A stretch of 64,000 nt of DNA. It comes from Gemmatimonadota bacterium (lineage in GTDB: Bacteria; Gemmatimonadota; Gemmatimonadetes; Gemmatimonadales; Gemmatimonadaceae). The DNA lies in NCBI GenBank assembly GCA_016714015.1, contig JADJNZ010000005.1, forward strand, positions 310,001 to 374,000. The letters are read 5' to 3'. Each line of letters begins with the position of its first letter. Positions within the stretch are counted from its first letter, which is position 1. This document shows, in pieces, positions 25,294-33,879 of this stretch. The position numbers were made by a program, and so were the translations under genes. The notes beneath the pieces are model-generated. The model had not been told where the DNA came from. It saw nothing but the letters and a program-made list of their open reading frames with translations, and made no database searches.

Positions 25294-27374
25294 GCCGGGC
25301 CCCTGGCTGGGCGGTGGCGATGCGCCGCCTCACGACGCATCTCTCGGAGGACTTCCTCGGCGGCCCGCGTCCCTGGACGCTCGCGTGGGTGATCAACGCG
25401 CAGAAGGCCGGGACGTTCGCGTTCGTGGGCCTCTGCATGTGGTGGTACGACAACACCAGCGCAGCGGCGTGGACCTATCTCGCGCTGCACGGGTCGTACG
25501 GGCTCGTGTGGCTGCTGAAGGACGTCGCCTTCCCCGATCCGCGCTGGCGCACGCGCGTGACGATCGGCGGCGGGCTGATGTCGTTCCTGCTGGTGCTCGG
25601 CCCCTACTGGCTGATCGCCTGGCTGCTCATCGCCGGCGTCTCGGTGCCGCGGTACCCGTTGCCCGACGCGGCCTGGTTCGCGCTCTGCACGACGCTCTGC
25701 GTGCTCGGTTGCGTGACGATGATCGCCGCGGATGCGCAGAAGTACTTCACGTTGCGCGCGCGGCCGGGGCTGATCGTCGACGGGATGCACCGATACGTGC
25801 GGCATCCCAACTATCTCGGGGAGATGATGGTCTACGGCAGCTTCGCGCTGCTCGTGTGGCACTGGCTGCCGGTGGTGATCCTGGCGTGGGTGTGGGTGGG
25901 CGTCTTCAGCGTGAACATGATCATGAAGGAAGCGAGTCTCTCACGGTTCCCCGAGTGGACGGCGTACCGTGCCCGCACGCGCTGGGTCGTCCCGTTCCTC
26001 CTCTCGCTCGCGCTCCTCCCCGTCGCGTGCACGGACCCGTCCGGTCCGCAGTCGCCGAGCGACGTCGTGTCGGTGGTGATCGACTCGACATCGCTCCCGC
26101 TCGTCAAGCAGGTGACCGTCGTCATGCGCACGCCCGCAGCGCTCCGCGTGACCTGGGGCGCGCCGGGCACGCCGGTGCTCACGCGCACCGCCGACTCGAG
26201 CGCGTACATCCATCGCCTGCTGCTGCCCCGCCTGCGACCGGAGAGGGCGTACGTCGTGGAGGCGAAGGCCCTCACCGGGACGGGCGCGGTCCGCACCGCC
26301 GGCTTCACGACGGACACGCTGCCGACCGTGATCCGCTCGATCGCGATCAATCAGACGGGCACCCCGAGCCTGCCCGTGGCACTGATCGAGGTGGTGGGGG
26401 CGACGCAGTTCGCCGGGCTGCTGATGATCGAGGAGGGGCAGGTCGTGGGCTGGCTGCCGACCGTCGGGTCGCTCTTCGGCGCGACGCGGCGTGCGAACGG
26501 GAACATCGTCACGCTCGAGGCGGCTTCGGGCCTTGTCGAGCGCACGCTCGGCGGGACGACGGTGCACACGCTGCCGCAGCCGACCCCGGCGGTGCCGCGT
26601 CCCTACGGGACGATCCACCATGACGTGATCCCGACGCCGGCGAATACGCTCTTCTTCATCGCGATGGAGACGCGCTTCGTCGCCCCCGACTCGGTGGTGG
26701 GGGAGTCGATCTGGGAGTGGTCGCCGGAAACGGGGACCGTGACCAAGCGATGGAGCGCGTTCGACTTCCTCGACTGGAGCACGCTGCGCGGCGCGCGGTC
26801 GGTCCCGGGCAACTGGCTGCACGGTAACGGCCTCAGCATCGGGCCGCGCAACAACGTGGTGATGTCGCTGCGCAACGCCGATCAGGTGATCTCGATCGCC
26901 GCGGACTTCCAATCACTCGAGTGGCGTCTGGGCGGGAATGTCGGGTCGCTCGGTCTCGCACCAGAGGATCGGCCGCTCGGGCAACACTACGTGTCGGAGC
27001 CGACGAACGGGCGCGTGCTCGTGTTCGACAACGGCTACGAGCGCGCCGGCGTGCGCTACTCGCGGGCGATCGAGTACCAGCTCGACCTCGCCAACGACAC
27101 GGCGACGAAGGTCTGGGAGTACCGGCACGTGCCGGAGATCTATGCGGCGCTGGTGGGCTCGGCGCGACGGCTGCCCAACGGCAACACGGCGGTGCTGTTC
27201 GGGATGTTCGCCGGGCACAACGGGTCGACGGGGCCGATCACGGCGGTCGAAGTGACGCCGTCCGGCGTTCCGGTATGGCGACTCACGTTCGGGAACCAGC
27301 TGACACGGTTGTATCGCGTGACGCCGGTGGCGTCGCTGTTGGGAGAGGAGGTCGGGGCGTTCGATCGGCCATAG
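25290..27374 (+). CDS. Fusion: ICMT/DUF1295-like membrane methyltransferase + arylsulfotransferase-like domain
   Basis: 694 aa. Residues 1-240 form a multi-helix membrane domain with RHPNYLGEM, the conserved signature of isoprenylcysteine methyltransferase/DUF1295 enzymes, and the family's usual ending (EASLSRFPEWTAYRAR). Without any break this runs into FLLSLALLPVAC (Cys247), which looks like a lipoprotein signal, then a Ser/Pro linker. The C-terminal part is a six-bladed-propeller arylsulfotransferase (ASST) type: GTIHHDVIPTP, NWLHGNGLSIGPRNNVV, SLRNADQVISI and GQHYVSEPTNGRVLVFDNG carry the His and Arg positions I recall for ASST. ASST acts in the periplasm, so the last membrane helix may both end domain one and export domain two. 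Internal ATGs at 25917 and 25923 could also start a separate lipoprotein. Confidence 0.8.
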   Translation: MSRAPGWAVAMRRLTTHLSEDFLGGPRPWTLAWVINAQKAGTFAFVGLCMWWYDNTSAAAWTYLALHGSYGLVWLLKDVAFPDPRWRTRVTIGGGLMSFLLVLGPYWLIAWLLIAGVSVPRYPLPDAAWFALCTTLCVLGCVTMIAADAQKYFTLRARPGLIVDGMHRYVRHPNYLGEMMVYGSFALLVWHWLPVVILAWVWVGVFSVNMIMKEASLSRFPEWTAYRARTRWVVPFLLSLALLPVACTDPSGPQSPSDVVSVVIDSTSLPLVKQVTVVMRTPAALRVTWGAPGTPVLTRTADSSAYIHRLLLPRLRPERAYVVEAKALTGTGAVRTAGFTTDTLPTVIRSIAINQTGTPSLPVALIEVVGATQFAGLLMIEEGQVVGWLPTVGSLFGATRRANGNIVTLEAASGLVERTLGGTTVHTLPQPTPAVPRPYGTIHHDVIPTPANTLFFIAMETRFVAPDSVVGESIWEWSPETGTVTKRWSAFDFLDWSTLRGARSVPGNWLHGNGLSIGPRNNVVMSLRNADQVISIAADFQSLEWRLGGNVGSLGLAPEDRPLGQHYVSEPTNGRVLVFDNGYERAGVRYSRAIEYQLDLANDTATKVWEYRHVPEIYAALVGSARRLPNGNTAVLFGMFAGHNGSTGPITAVEVTPSGVPVWRLTFGNQLTRLYRVTPVASLLGEEVGAFDRP

Positions 27375-27395
27375 CATCGCAGTGGATGCGCGGCA

Positions 27396-27430
27396 CGCGG
27401 GGGCGCGGCACCTGGTGCCGCGCCCCCGCG
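27396..27430 (+). terminator. Strong bidirectional terminator hairpin
   Basis: cgcgggggcgcggcac (27396-27411) pairs perfectly with gtgccgcgcccccgcg (27415-27430) around ctg. It separates the convergent genes ending at 27374 (plus) and 27455 (minus). Confidence 0.85.
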
Positions 27431-27454
27431 CGTTCAATACGATCCGCGAGCGTG

Positions 27455-28963
27455 TTACGGCGTGACCGGACCGCACCAGCCCGTCGCGCAGACGGCGACG
27501 GCGCCGTGGAGGAAGAGGTTGTCGGTGCGGAGGTTGGCGAGCGGGAAGTTCGACCCGGGTCCGTTGGTGCCGACGCGGAAGAACCGATGGTCCGCCGCCG
27601 CGTACGCGAACTGGGCCGCGCCGAGGCGCGCCGCGGTGTTGCGCGTGGGGACGTACTGGAAGAAGTCGTTCTCGGTCGCGACGAGCACGCCCGCGCCATC
27701 ATAGATGCGGATCTGCAGGCTGTACGTGGCGGCGAGATAGGTCACATGCCACTCCAGGCGATACGTACGGTTCTTCGCGAGCCGCAGGTCGGAGGCGACG
27801 TAACGCCAGCCGCTTGCGATGTCACGGAACGCGGGGAACCACGTGCCGTCGTTGCGCGGGAGGCGGTACATGTTGAGCCCGCGTCCGCCGCCGGAGGTCG
27901 AGGGGGACGTCTCGACGCCGTGTTCGATGCTGCTCTCGGACGCCGAGCCGTGATCGTCGCCGTACGCGACCTGCAGGTAGTAGCGGAAGTACCGATGGCT
28001 GTTGGCGGTCGGTGCGCCGAGGTCGGCGACGAGCTGGTGGGTCTGGATGCCCGTCCCGCTCTGCACGCCGACCCGGTACACGTTGCTGCCGGCCGGCCAC
28101 TGCTGCAGGCCGAGCGCGGCCGCGGTCGTGACGGTGGTGTTGGTGTTGCTGGAGCAGCAGACGAAGCCCCAAGGGGTCGGACTGCCGGTGTCGAGGAAGG
28201 CGCTCTGCGTCGCCCCCGTCGCCGTCCCCCAGCGCGATGCGAAGTTCGCGGCACTCACGCCCGGTGGTGCGGGCGGCGCGGGCACGGTGATCGCCGCCGT
28301 CGCCGATCGCCCTTCACTCGAGGCCGACACGGTCGCGGTACCGGTCGCGATGCCCGTGACGGTGCCACTCGCACTCACGGTCGCCACGGCGTTGTTGGTG
28401 CTTGTCCACGTGACGGTGCGCCCGGTCAGCACGGTGCTGGCACTGTCGCGGAGCGTCGCGGCGAGCTGTTGCGTCGCGCCGATCGCCACGGTCGCGCTCG
28501 CGGGCGTGAGCGTGATGCTCGCGACGGGCGCCGGCGTTGGCGTCGGCGTCGGGGTGGGAGTGGGTGTCGGGGCGGGGAGCGGCGCGAGGAGGCTGAGATA
28601 GGCGCCGAGGACCCAGCCGTCCACACCGGAGTCGAAGTTCACCAGGAAGAGCGGATACGGGTCGGTGCTGGTGATCGCGCTCGGGCCGTCGACGATCGTG
28701 CCCTGCGCGCCGCCGCGTTGCCTGCCGAGTTGCCGCGAGCGCCGCGACGCCAGCGAGAAGACCTGCACCCACCTGTCGGCGGAGATGCGCTGGCCGATCG
28801 CGCTGCTGGTGCTCACCGCGAGCGCGGGATCCAGTGCCTCGGAGCGCGTCGGCACCGCATCGGCGTTGCTGGTGGGGGCGTCAGCGCACCCGACGGCGAG
28901 CGCTGTGATGCAGGTGACGTAGAGCGCCGCGAGGCGGCGCGACAACTTGTGCTTGAACGGCAT
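27455..28963 (-). CDS. Surface lipoprotein with SH3-like and BIG2 domains
   Basis: 502 aa. Signal with lipobox LAVGC (Cys near residue 22), then an SH3-like region (residues ~55-110; DRWVQVFSLASRR, DGWVLGAYLSLLAPL) and a threonine-proline linker (six PT repeats). A BIG2 immunoglobulin-like domain follows (ITLTPASATVAIGATQQLAA, AVATVSASGTVTGIATGTA), then a ~240-residue C-terminal domain with no motif I recognise. That last part is rich in Trp and Tyr with paired Cys (GFVCCSSN, CATGWCG) and could bind or cleave a polysaccharide. The ATG at 28963 has an ideal GGAGG site, and that site is buried in a hairpin behind a c-di-GMP aptamer. Control by c-di-GMP fits a matrix or adhesin protein. Confidence 0.8.
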   Translation of the reverse strand: MPFKHKLSRRLAALYVTCITALAVGCADAPTSNADAVPTRSEALDPALAVSTSSAIGQRISADRWVQVFSLASRRSRQLGRQRGGAQGTIVDGPSAITSTDPYPLFLVNFDSGVDGWVLGAYLSLLAPLPAPTPTPTPTPTPTPAPVASITLTPASATVAIGATQQLAATLRDSASTVLTGRTVTWTSTNNAVATVSASGTVTGIATGTATVSASSEGRSATAAITVPAPPAPPGVSAANFASRWGTATGATQSAFLDTGSPTPWGFVCCSSNTNTTVTTAAALGLQQWPAGSNVYRVGVQSGTGIQTHQLVADLGAPTANSHRYFRYYLQVAYGDDHGSASESSIEHGVETSPSTSGGGRGLNMYRLPRNDGTWFPAFRDIASGWRYVASDLRLAKNRTYRLEWHVTYLAATYSLQIRIYDGAGVLVATENDFFQYVPTRNTAARLGAAQFAYAAADHRFFRVGTNGPGSNFPLANLRTDNLFLHGAVAVCATGWCGPVTP

Positions 28964-28965
28964 GA

Positions 28966-28997
28966 GGACCTCCGGGGGTGTGGCCCGCCGGAGGTCC
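28966..28997 (-). promoter_or_regulatory. Hairpin sequestering the Shine-Dalgarno of the 28963 gene
   Basis: On the minus strand GGACCTCCGG (28997-28988) pairs perfectly with CCGGAGGTCC (28975-28966) across a 12-base loop. The second arm contains the GGAGG that precedes the ATG by 5 bases, so the folded form should block ribosome binding. It stands about 50 bases downstream of the aptamer and is the likely expression platform. Confidence 0.8.
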
Positions 28998-29044
28998 CGT
29001 AATGCGGGGCCGCCAGCGGGTGACCAGCGTACTGGTCGAGGAGG

Positions 29045-29132
29045 CTGGCGACCCGGCTGGCATGCCGTCGATGACGACGGCGAAGCCCCGTGGCTCTGCG
29101 TCCCCGCCTTTCGACGGGTTTGCTCTGGGCAG
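29045..29132 (-). ncRNA. Class-I cyclic di-GMP riboswitch (GEMM-I) aptamer
   Basis: The minus strand reads AGAGCAAACC, CGTC-GAAA-GGCG (stem with GNRA loop), GGGACGCAGAGCC, ACGGGGCT, a second stem with GACG/CGTC-type pairing, and AUGCCAGCCGGGUCGCC. These are, in order and spacing, the conserved parts of the GEMM-I aptamer (GGCAAACC, GAAA loop, GGGACGCAAAGCC, GG-CC joint, tetraloop-receptor arm with GUAGCCGGGUUGCC). The one change in the core is GCAGAGCC for GCAAAGCC. It lies in the 418-base leader between divergent genes, oriented with the lipoprotein gene 28963-27455. The rest of the leader (29133-29381) holds only a candidate promoter. Confidence 0.88.
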
Positions 29133-29271
29133 CGCGTACGAGTTCGCGCGGCGAGGAACGCGCCGCACGAAGGGAATGCTCGCCGCGACCCGGGCGCTTC
29201 GGGAGGGGAGACGGCACAAAGTGATATCGACGTCCTCCCCCCAGCGTTTGCGTCCCCCGGTCCGTAAGCCC

Positions 29272-29279
29272 ATTCTATA
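29272..29279 (-). promoter_or_regulatory. Possible promoter for the riboswitch transcript
   Basis: The minus strand reads TATAGAAT, containing TAGAAT (five of six bases of TATAAT), in an AT-rich spot about 140 bases upstream of the aptamer. There is no clear -35 box. Confidence 0.35.
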
Positions 29280-29381
29280 AGTCGCGTCACGCACGACGCG
29301 CGTTCAGGCGATGCAGGCGCCAGTCCTCTCGTTCCCTCGACGGCCGTCCTGCGGCAACGGCCGTCTCCCACGGAGTACCTC

Positions 29382-32300
29382 GTGAGAGCTTCCCGCACGC
29401 TCCTGAGCCTCGGTCTCCTGCTCGCCGGCGCACTGTCGGCCGGCGGACTCGGCGCCCAGCAATCCTCGCGCACCGAGCCCGTGACCGGGCTTCGCGACGC
29501 CGGCACCGGCTTCCACGCCCTCGTCGGCGCACGCGTCGTCACGTCACCCGGGCAGGTGCTCGACAGCGCCACCGTCGTCATCCGGAACGGCGTCATCACC
29601 GCCGTGGGGAAGAACCTGCGGCCGCCGGCCGGCGCGCGGATCTGGGACCTCAAGGGCCAGACCATCTACCCGGGCTTCATCGACGCCCATGCCGACCTCG
29701 GCATGGACGCGGTGCCGCAGGGCGGCGATGTCGGGCCGACGCACTGGAACCCGCAGGTGCGCGCCTGGTTCAGCACCACCGCGAGCATGAAGGACGATTC
29801 CACCCGGCGCGTGGCGTTGCGCTCGCTCGGCTTCGGGGCCGCCCTCGCGGTGCCCAAGCAGGGCATCTTCCGCGGCACCGCGTCGGTGGTGAACCTGAGC
29901 GACGCCGGCGTGCGGGAGCGCGTCCTGCGCGCCGACCTGCTGCAGGCCGTCGGCTTCAACCGCTCCTTCCAGCTCGGCGGGATGTATCCCAACTCGAGCA
30001 TGGGGACCGTCGCCCTCATGCGACAGACGTTCATGGACGCCGAGTGGTACATCCGCGCCAACGCCGCGTATGAGGCGAGCGGCCGCTCGGTGCTGCCGCC
30101 GGAGCGGAGCGAGGCCCTCGGGGCGCTCGCCGCCGCGGTGCAGGGCAAGCAGGCGGTGCTCTTCCAGACCGAGAGCGAGGAGGAGTACCTCCGCGCGTTC
30201 ACGCTCGCCAAGGACTACAAGCTCACGCCGTGGTTCCGCGGCAACGGCATGGAGTACCGGCTGATCGACGTGCTGAAGGGCCGCACGCAGCCGCTGATCG
30301 TCCCGCTCAACTTCCCGGACGCGCCCGACGTGTCGAGCCCCGAGCTGGCGCTCAACGTCTCGCTGGCGCAGATGCGACACTGGTACCTCGCGCCGACCAA
30401 CCCGGCGCAGCTCTCCGCGGCGGGCGTGCCGTTCGCCCTCACCACGGACGGGCTCTCCACGCTCACGCAGTTCCTCCCCAACCTCCGCGTCGCCGTCTCG
30501 CGCGGCCTCGCCCCTGACAAGGCGCTCGCCGCGCTCACCACGGTGCCGGCCGCCTGGCTCGGCATCGAGCGCACGCACGGCACCATCGCGGTGGGCAAGG
30601 TCGCCAACCTCATCGTCACGGACGGGGACCTCTTCACGCAGGATGCCACCATCCGCGACGTGTGGGTGCAGGGCGCGCGCTACGGCGTGACCCGGCCGCC
30701 GCAGGTCGATCCGCGCGGCACCTGGGCCATCGTCTCGACCGATGCGGATGGCTTCAATGCCACGCTCGTCCTCGAAGGCCCGCTGAACCGCATCCGCGGG
30801 AGCATCGAACGCGAAGGGCGTCGCGCCATCAACCTCGCGTCGGCCCGCGTGATCGCCGAGACGGGACGTCTCGAGGTGACGTTCGCCGGTGACCAGCTCG
30901 GCTACGAGGGGACCGTCCTCATGTCCGGCTCGGTGAGCGGTGAGGAGGTCTTCGGGTGGACGTCGCTCCCGAATGGCACCGACCCGGCGTTCCGCGGCAA
31001 GCGGACCGAGGTCTACGAAGGACCGGCGCGCGGGACCGTCGCGCGCCGCGTCCCGCAGATCGACCTGCCGTTCATCCGCCCGATGATGGAGTACGGCCGC
31101 GCGTCGATCCCCGAGCAGCCTGCCGTCGTCCTCGTGCGCAACGCCACCGTGTGGACCCAGGGACCGCAGGGGCGGATGGAGAACGCGGACCTGCTGGTGC
31201 GCGCCGGCAAGATCGTGCAGGTGGGCAAGGGGCTCGTGGCGCCGCGTGGCGCGGTGGTGATCGACGCGACCGGCAAGCACGTGACACCGGGCCTCATCGA
31301 TCCGCATTCGCACACCGGTGTGACCTCGGTGAACGAGAGCGGGTTCGCGATCGTCCCGGAAGTGCGGATGGGAGATGTGCTCACGCACAACAGCATCTGG
31401 ATGTACCGGCAGCTCGCCGGTGGTCTCACCATGCAGATGGTCAAGCACGGCTCGGCGAATCCGATCGGCGGCGAGAACGTCTACGTGAAGAACCGCTGGG
31501 GCATGCTGCCGGACGAGCAGCGCTTCGAGAACCCGCCGCGCACGGTGAAGTTCGCGCTCGGCGAGAACCCCAAGCGCAGCCCCAACCGCTATCCGAACAC
31601 GCGCATGGGCGTGCAGGAGATCATCCGCGACCACTTCCTCGCCGCGCGCGACTACGAGAAGGAATGGAAGGCTTGGGAGGCGTCCGACAAGAAGGGCATC
31701 CCGCCGCGTCGCGACCTCCGCATGGAGGCGATCCTCGACATCCTGAACCAGAAGCTCCTCGTGTCGTCGCACGGCTATCGCGCCGACGAGTTCCTCGCGC
31801 TCGTGCGCTTGGCGGAGGAGTTCGGCTTCCGGATCCAGACGCTGCAGCACGGCGTCGAGGCGTACAAGATCGCCACCGAGCTCAAGAACGCCGGCGTCGC
31901 CGCGGTGGTCTGGAGCGACTGGGGCGCGTTCAAGCTCGAATCGTATGATGCGACCTCGTACAACGCGCGCCTCCTCATGGAGGCGGGCGTGGTGACGTCG
32001 CTGCACTCGGACGACGCGGAGATCTCCACGCGCATGAACTGGGAGGCCGGCAAGCTCCTGCGGTCGGGCGTCGAGGAGGTGCAGGCCCTCTCGACGGTCA
32101 CGAACCAGGCCGCGCGGGCGATCGCGATCGACAACCGCGTCGGCTCGCTCGAGGCCGGCAAGGACGCCGACTTCGTGATCTGGAGCGGCAACCCGCTCTC
32201 GCAGTTCACGCGCGCCGAGCAGACGTGGGTGGATGGCCGCAAGTACTTCTCGCTCGAGGAGGACGCGCGGCTCCGCACCGAGATCGCGACGCAGCGGGCG

Positions 32301-32390
32301 CAGCTGCTCCAGGCCATCCTCTCCGCCGGCACCCCGGACGCGCCGACCGGCGCGGGCCCGGCCCGTGGCCGTGCGCCGGAGCACGACTGA
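29382..32390 (+). CDS. Exported tandem amidohydrolase (two amidohydrolase domains)
   Basis: 1002 aa from a GTG start with GGAG upstream; signal peptide RTLLSLGLLLAGALSAGGLG. Two amidohydrolase-superfamily domains are in tandem. In the first (residues ~45-430) the metal motif is degenerate: YPGFIDAHADLG has His103 but Asp105 in place of the second His. In the second (residues ~575-985) it is complete: TPGLIDPHSHTG with His642 and His644, then QHGVEAYKI and LHSDDAEIS supplying the later His and Asp. So only the C-terminal half is expected to be a normal metal-dependent hydrolase. The substrate is likely a cyclic amide, dipeptide or similar. The next gene, another amidohydrolase, starts 2 bases after the stop. 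Confidence 0.9.
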   Translation: MRASRTLLSLGLLLAGALSAGGLGAQQSSRTEPVTGLRDAGTGFHALVGARVVTSPGQVLDSATVVIRNGVITAVGKNLRPPAGARIWDLKGQTIYPGFIDAHADLGMDAVPQGGDVGPTHWNPQVRAWFSTTASMKDDSTRRVALRSLGFGAALAVPKQGIFRGTASVVNLSDAGVRERVLRADLLQAVGFNRSFQLGGMYPNSSMGTVALMRQTFMDAEWYIRANAAYEASGRSVLPPERSEALGALAAAVQGKQAVLFQTESEEEYLRAFTLAKDYKLTPWFRGNGMEYRLIDVLKGRTQPLIVPLNFPDAPDVSSPELALNVSLAQMRHWYLAPTNPAQLSAAGVPFALTTDGLSTLTQFLPNLRVAVSRGLAPDKALAALTTVPAAWLGIERTHGTIAVGKVANLIVTDGDLFTQDATIRDVWVQGARYGVTRPPQVDPRGTWAIVSTDADGFNATLVLEGPLNRIRGSIEREGRRAINLASARVIAETGRLEVTFAGDQLGYEGTVLMSGSVSGEEVFGWTSLPNGTDPAFRGKRTEVYEGPARGTVARRVPQIDLPFIRPMMEYGRASIPEQPAVVLVRNATVWTQGPQGRMENADLLVRAGKIVQVGKGLVAPRGAVVIDATGKHVTPGLIDPHSHTGVTSVNESGFAIVPEVRMGDVLTHNSIWMYRQLAGGLTMQMVKHGSANPIGGENVYVKNRWGMLPDEQRFENPPRTVKFALGENPKRSPNRYPNTRMGVQEIIRDHFLAARDYEKEWKAWEASDKKGIPPRRDLRMEAILDILNQKLLVSSHGYRADEFLALVRLAEEFGFRIQTLQHGVEAYKIATELKNAGVAAVVWSDWGAFKLESYDATSYNARLLMEAGVVTSLHSDDAEISTRMNWEAGKLLRSGVEEVQALSTVTNQAARAIAIDNRVGSLEAGKDADFVIWSGNPLSQFTRAEQTWVDGRKYFSLEEDARLRTEIATQRAQLLQAILSAGTPDAPTGAGPARGRAPEHD

Positions 32391-32392
32391 CC

Positions 32393-33826
32393 ATGACCCT
32401 CACCATGACACCGACCATGACCGGGACCGAGAGCACGACGCGCCGCGCAGGGCGGCCACGGCTGTACCGCATCGCGTCCGGCGCGATGGCGCTCGCACTC
32501 GCCAGTGCCGCCCCGCTCCTGTTGACCCCGACGCGCGCGGCGGCACAGGTCCTCACGCCGACGGCGCCCCAGACGCAGCCGGTGGTGCTGCGCGGGGCCA
32601 CCATCCATACCGTCACCAAAGGTGTGATCCAGAACGGCACGATCGTGATGGAGGCGGGCAAGATCACCGCGATCGGCGGCCCGGAGATCGCGGTGCCGCG
32701 TGGGGCGAAGGTGGTGGACCTGACCGGGAAGCACATCTACCCGGGACTCGTCGACGCCTACAGCACCGTCGGCATCACGGAGATCGGATCGGTCGAGGTC
32801 TCCAACGACATCACCGAGCTCGGCGACTTCAACCCGAACGTACGGGCCGAGGTCGCGGTGAACGCCGAGAGCCGGCACATCGGGACCACGCGTTCCGCCG
32901 GGGTGCTCGTCGCGTTCAGCACGCCGGAGGGTGGCGTGATCTCGGGGCTCTCGTCCGCGATGTCCCTCGAGGGATGGACGTGGGAGGAGATGTCGATGAA
33001 GGGCGCCGCGGCGCTCAACGTGGCGTGGCCCGACCCGAACGCGCGGCCGCGTCGGTTCGGCGGCGGTGGCCCCCCGGGCGGTTTCGGTGGGCGTCCGCAG
33101 CCCGCGCCCAAGACCTACGCCGAGCAGGTGCAGGCGATCAAGGACTACTTCGCCGAGGCGCGCGCGTATCGCGACGCCGTGGCGGCGGGGCAGACGGTGA
33201 CGACCAACACGCGCTACGCCGCGATGATCCCGGCGCTCAACCGCGAGATCCCCGTGGTGGTGGCCGCCGAGGGCGTCGCGCAGATCAACGACGCGATCAC
33301 CTGGGCGAAGGAGGAGGGCGTGCGCCTCGTCATCCGCGGCGGACGCGACGCCATCCACGTGGCCGAGCGCCTGAAGGCGGAGAACGTGCCGGTCATCCTC
33401 ACGTCCACGATGGCCGCGCCGGACCGCAACTCCGAGGGGTATGACGGGCGGTACAACGCTCCCGCGCAGCTCTTCGCCGCCGGAGTCCGATTCGCCATCG
33501 CCGGTGGCTCGGGCGGCCTCTACAGCTATCGCCTGCCGTGGGAGGCCGGGGTAGCGGTCGCCTTCGGCCTGCCCGAGGAGGAGGCCCTGAAGGCGGTCAC
33601 GATCAACGCCGCCGAGTTCATGGGCATCGCCGACAAGGTGGGCTCGCTCGAGGTGGGGAAGCAGGCCACGCTCCTCATCACCACCGGCACGCCGCTGGAC
33701 ATGACCTCGAACGTCGAGCAGTCGTACATCCAGGGACGCGAGATCGACATGAACGACATCCACAAGCAGTTCTTCAAGAAGTATCTCGAGAAGATCCGGC
33801 AGCAGATGGGGCGGATCGCGATGTGA
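32393..33826 (+). CDS. Exported amidohydrolase-like protein lacking the HxH motif
   Basis: 477 aa; signal peptide ends near TRAAAQ. The fold pattern of a periplasmic amidohydrolase is clear (VVLRGATIHTV, GTIVMEAGKITAIGG, TGKHIYPGLVDAYSTVG, and the C-terminal VGSLEVGKQATLLITTG). However, where active enzymes have DxHxH, this one has D-A-Y123-S-T125, and the downstream His positions are also not evident. A Gly/Pro-rich loop (residues ~222-240) interrupts the barrel. It is probably a non-catalytic partner of the tandem amidohydrolase encoded 2 bases upstream, or uses different chemistry. The ATG at 32393 is preferred, although its first 20 residues (MTLTMTPTMTGTE) are atypical for a signal peptide. 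Confidence 0.85.
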   Translation: MTLTMTPTMTGTESTTRRAGRPRLYRIASGAMALALASAAPLLLTPTRAAAQVLTPTAPQTQPVVLRGATIHTVTKGVIQNGTIVMEAGKITAIGGPEIAVPRGAKVVDLTGKHIYPGLVDAYSTVGITEIGSVEVSNDITELGDFNPNVRAEVAVNAESRHIGTTRSAGVLVAFSTPEGGVISGLSSAMSLEGWTWEEMSMKGAAALNVAWPDPNARPRRFGGGGPPGGFGGRPQPAPKTYAEQVQAIKDYFAEARAYRDAVAAGQTVTTNTRYAAMIPALNREIPVVVAAEGVAQINDAITWAKEEGVRLVIRGGRDAIHVAERLKAENVPVILTSTMAAPDRNSEGYDGRYNAPAQLFAAGVRFAIAGGSGGLYSYRLPWEAGVAVAFGLPEEEALKAVTINAAEFMGIADKVGSLEVGKQATLLITTGTPLDMTSNVEQSYIQGREIDMNDIHKQFFKKYLEKIRQQMGRIAM

Positions 33827-33844
33827 GTGGTGACGCCATCGGGG

Positions 33845-33879
33845 TGGCTCCGACGTCGTGCCTTACGGCGTCGGAGCCA
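33845..33879 (+). terminator. Bidirectional terminator overlapping a gene end
   Basis: tggctccgacg (33845-33855) pairs perfectly with cgtcggagcca (33869-33879) across 13 bases. The right arm and the end of the loop code the last residues and stop (TAA at 33865-33863) of the minus-strand gene. Confidence 0.75.

Noticed and set aside
29230..29260. Second GEMM-like core (gacgcaaacgc on the minus strand)
   Set aside because: Only the short GACGCAAA match is present, without the GCAAACC strand, GNRA loop or the second arm.
27455..29665. 736-aa form of the BIG2 lipoprotein starting at 29665
   Set aside because: It would translate through the riboswitch and its promoter. The lipoprotein signal and ideal ribosome site are at 28963.
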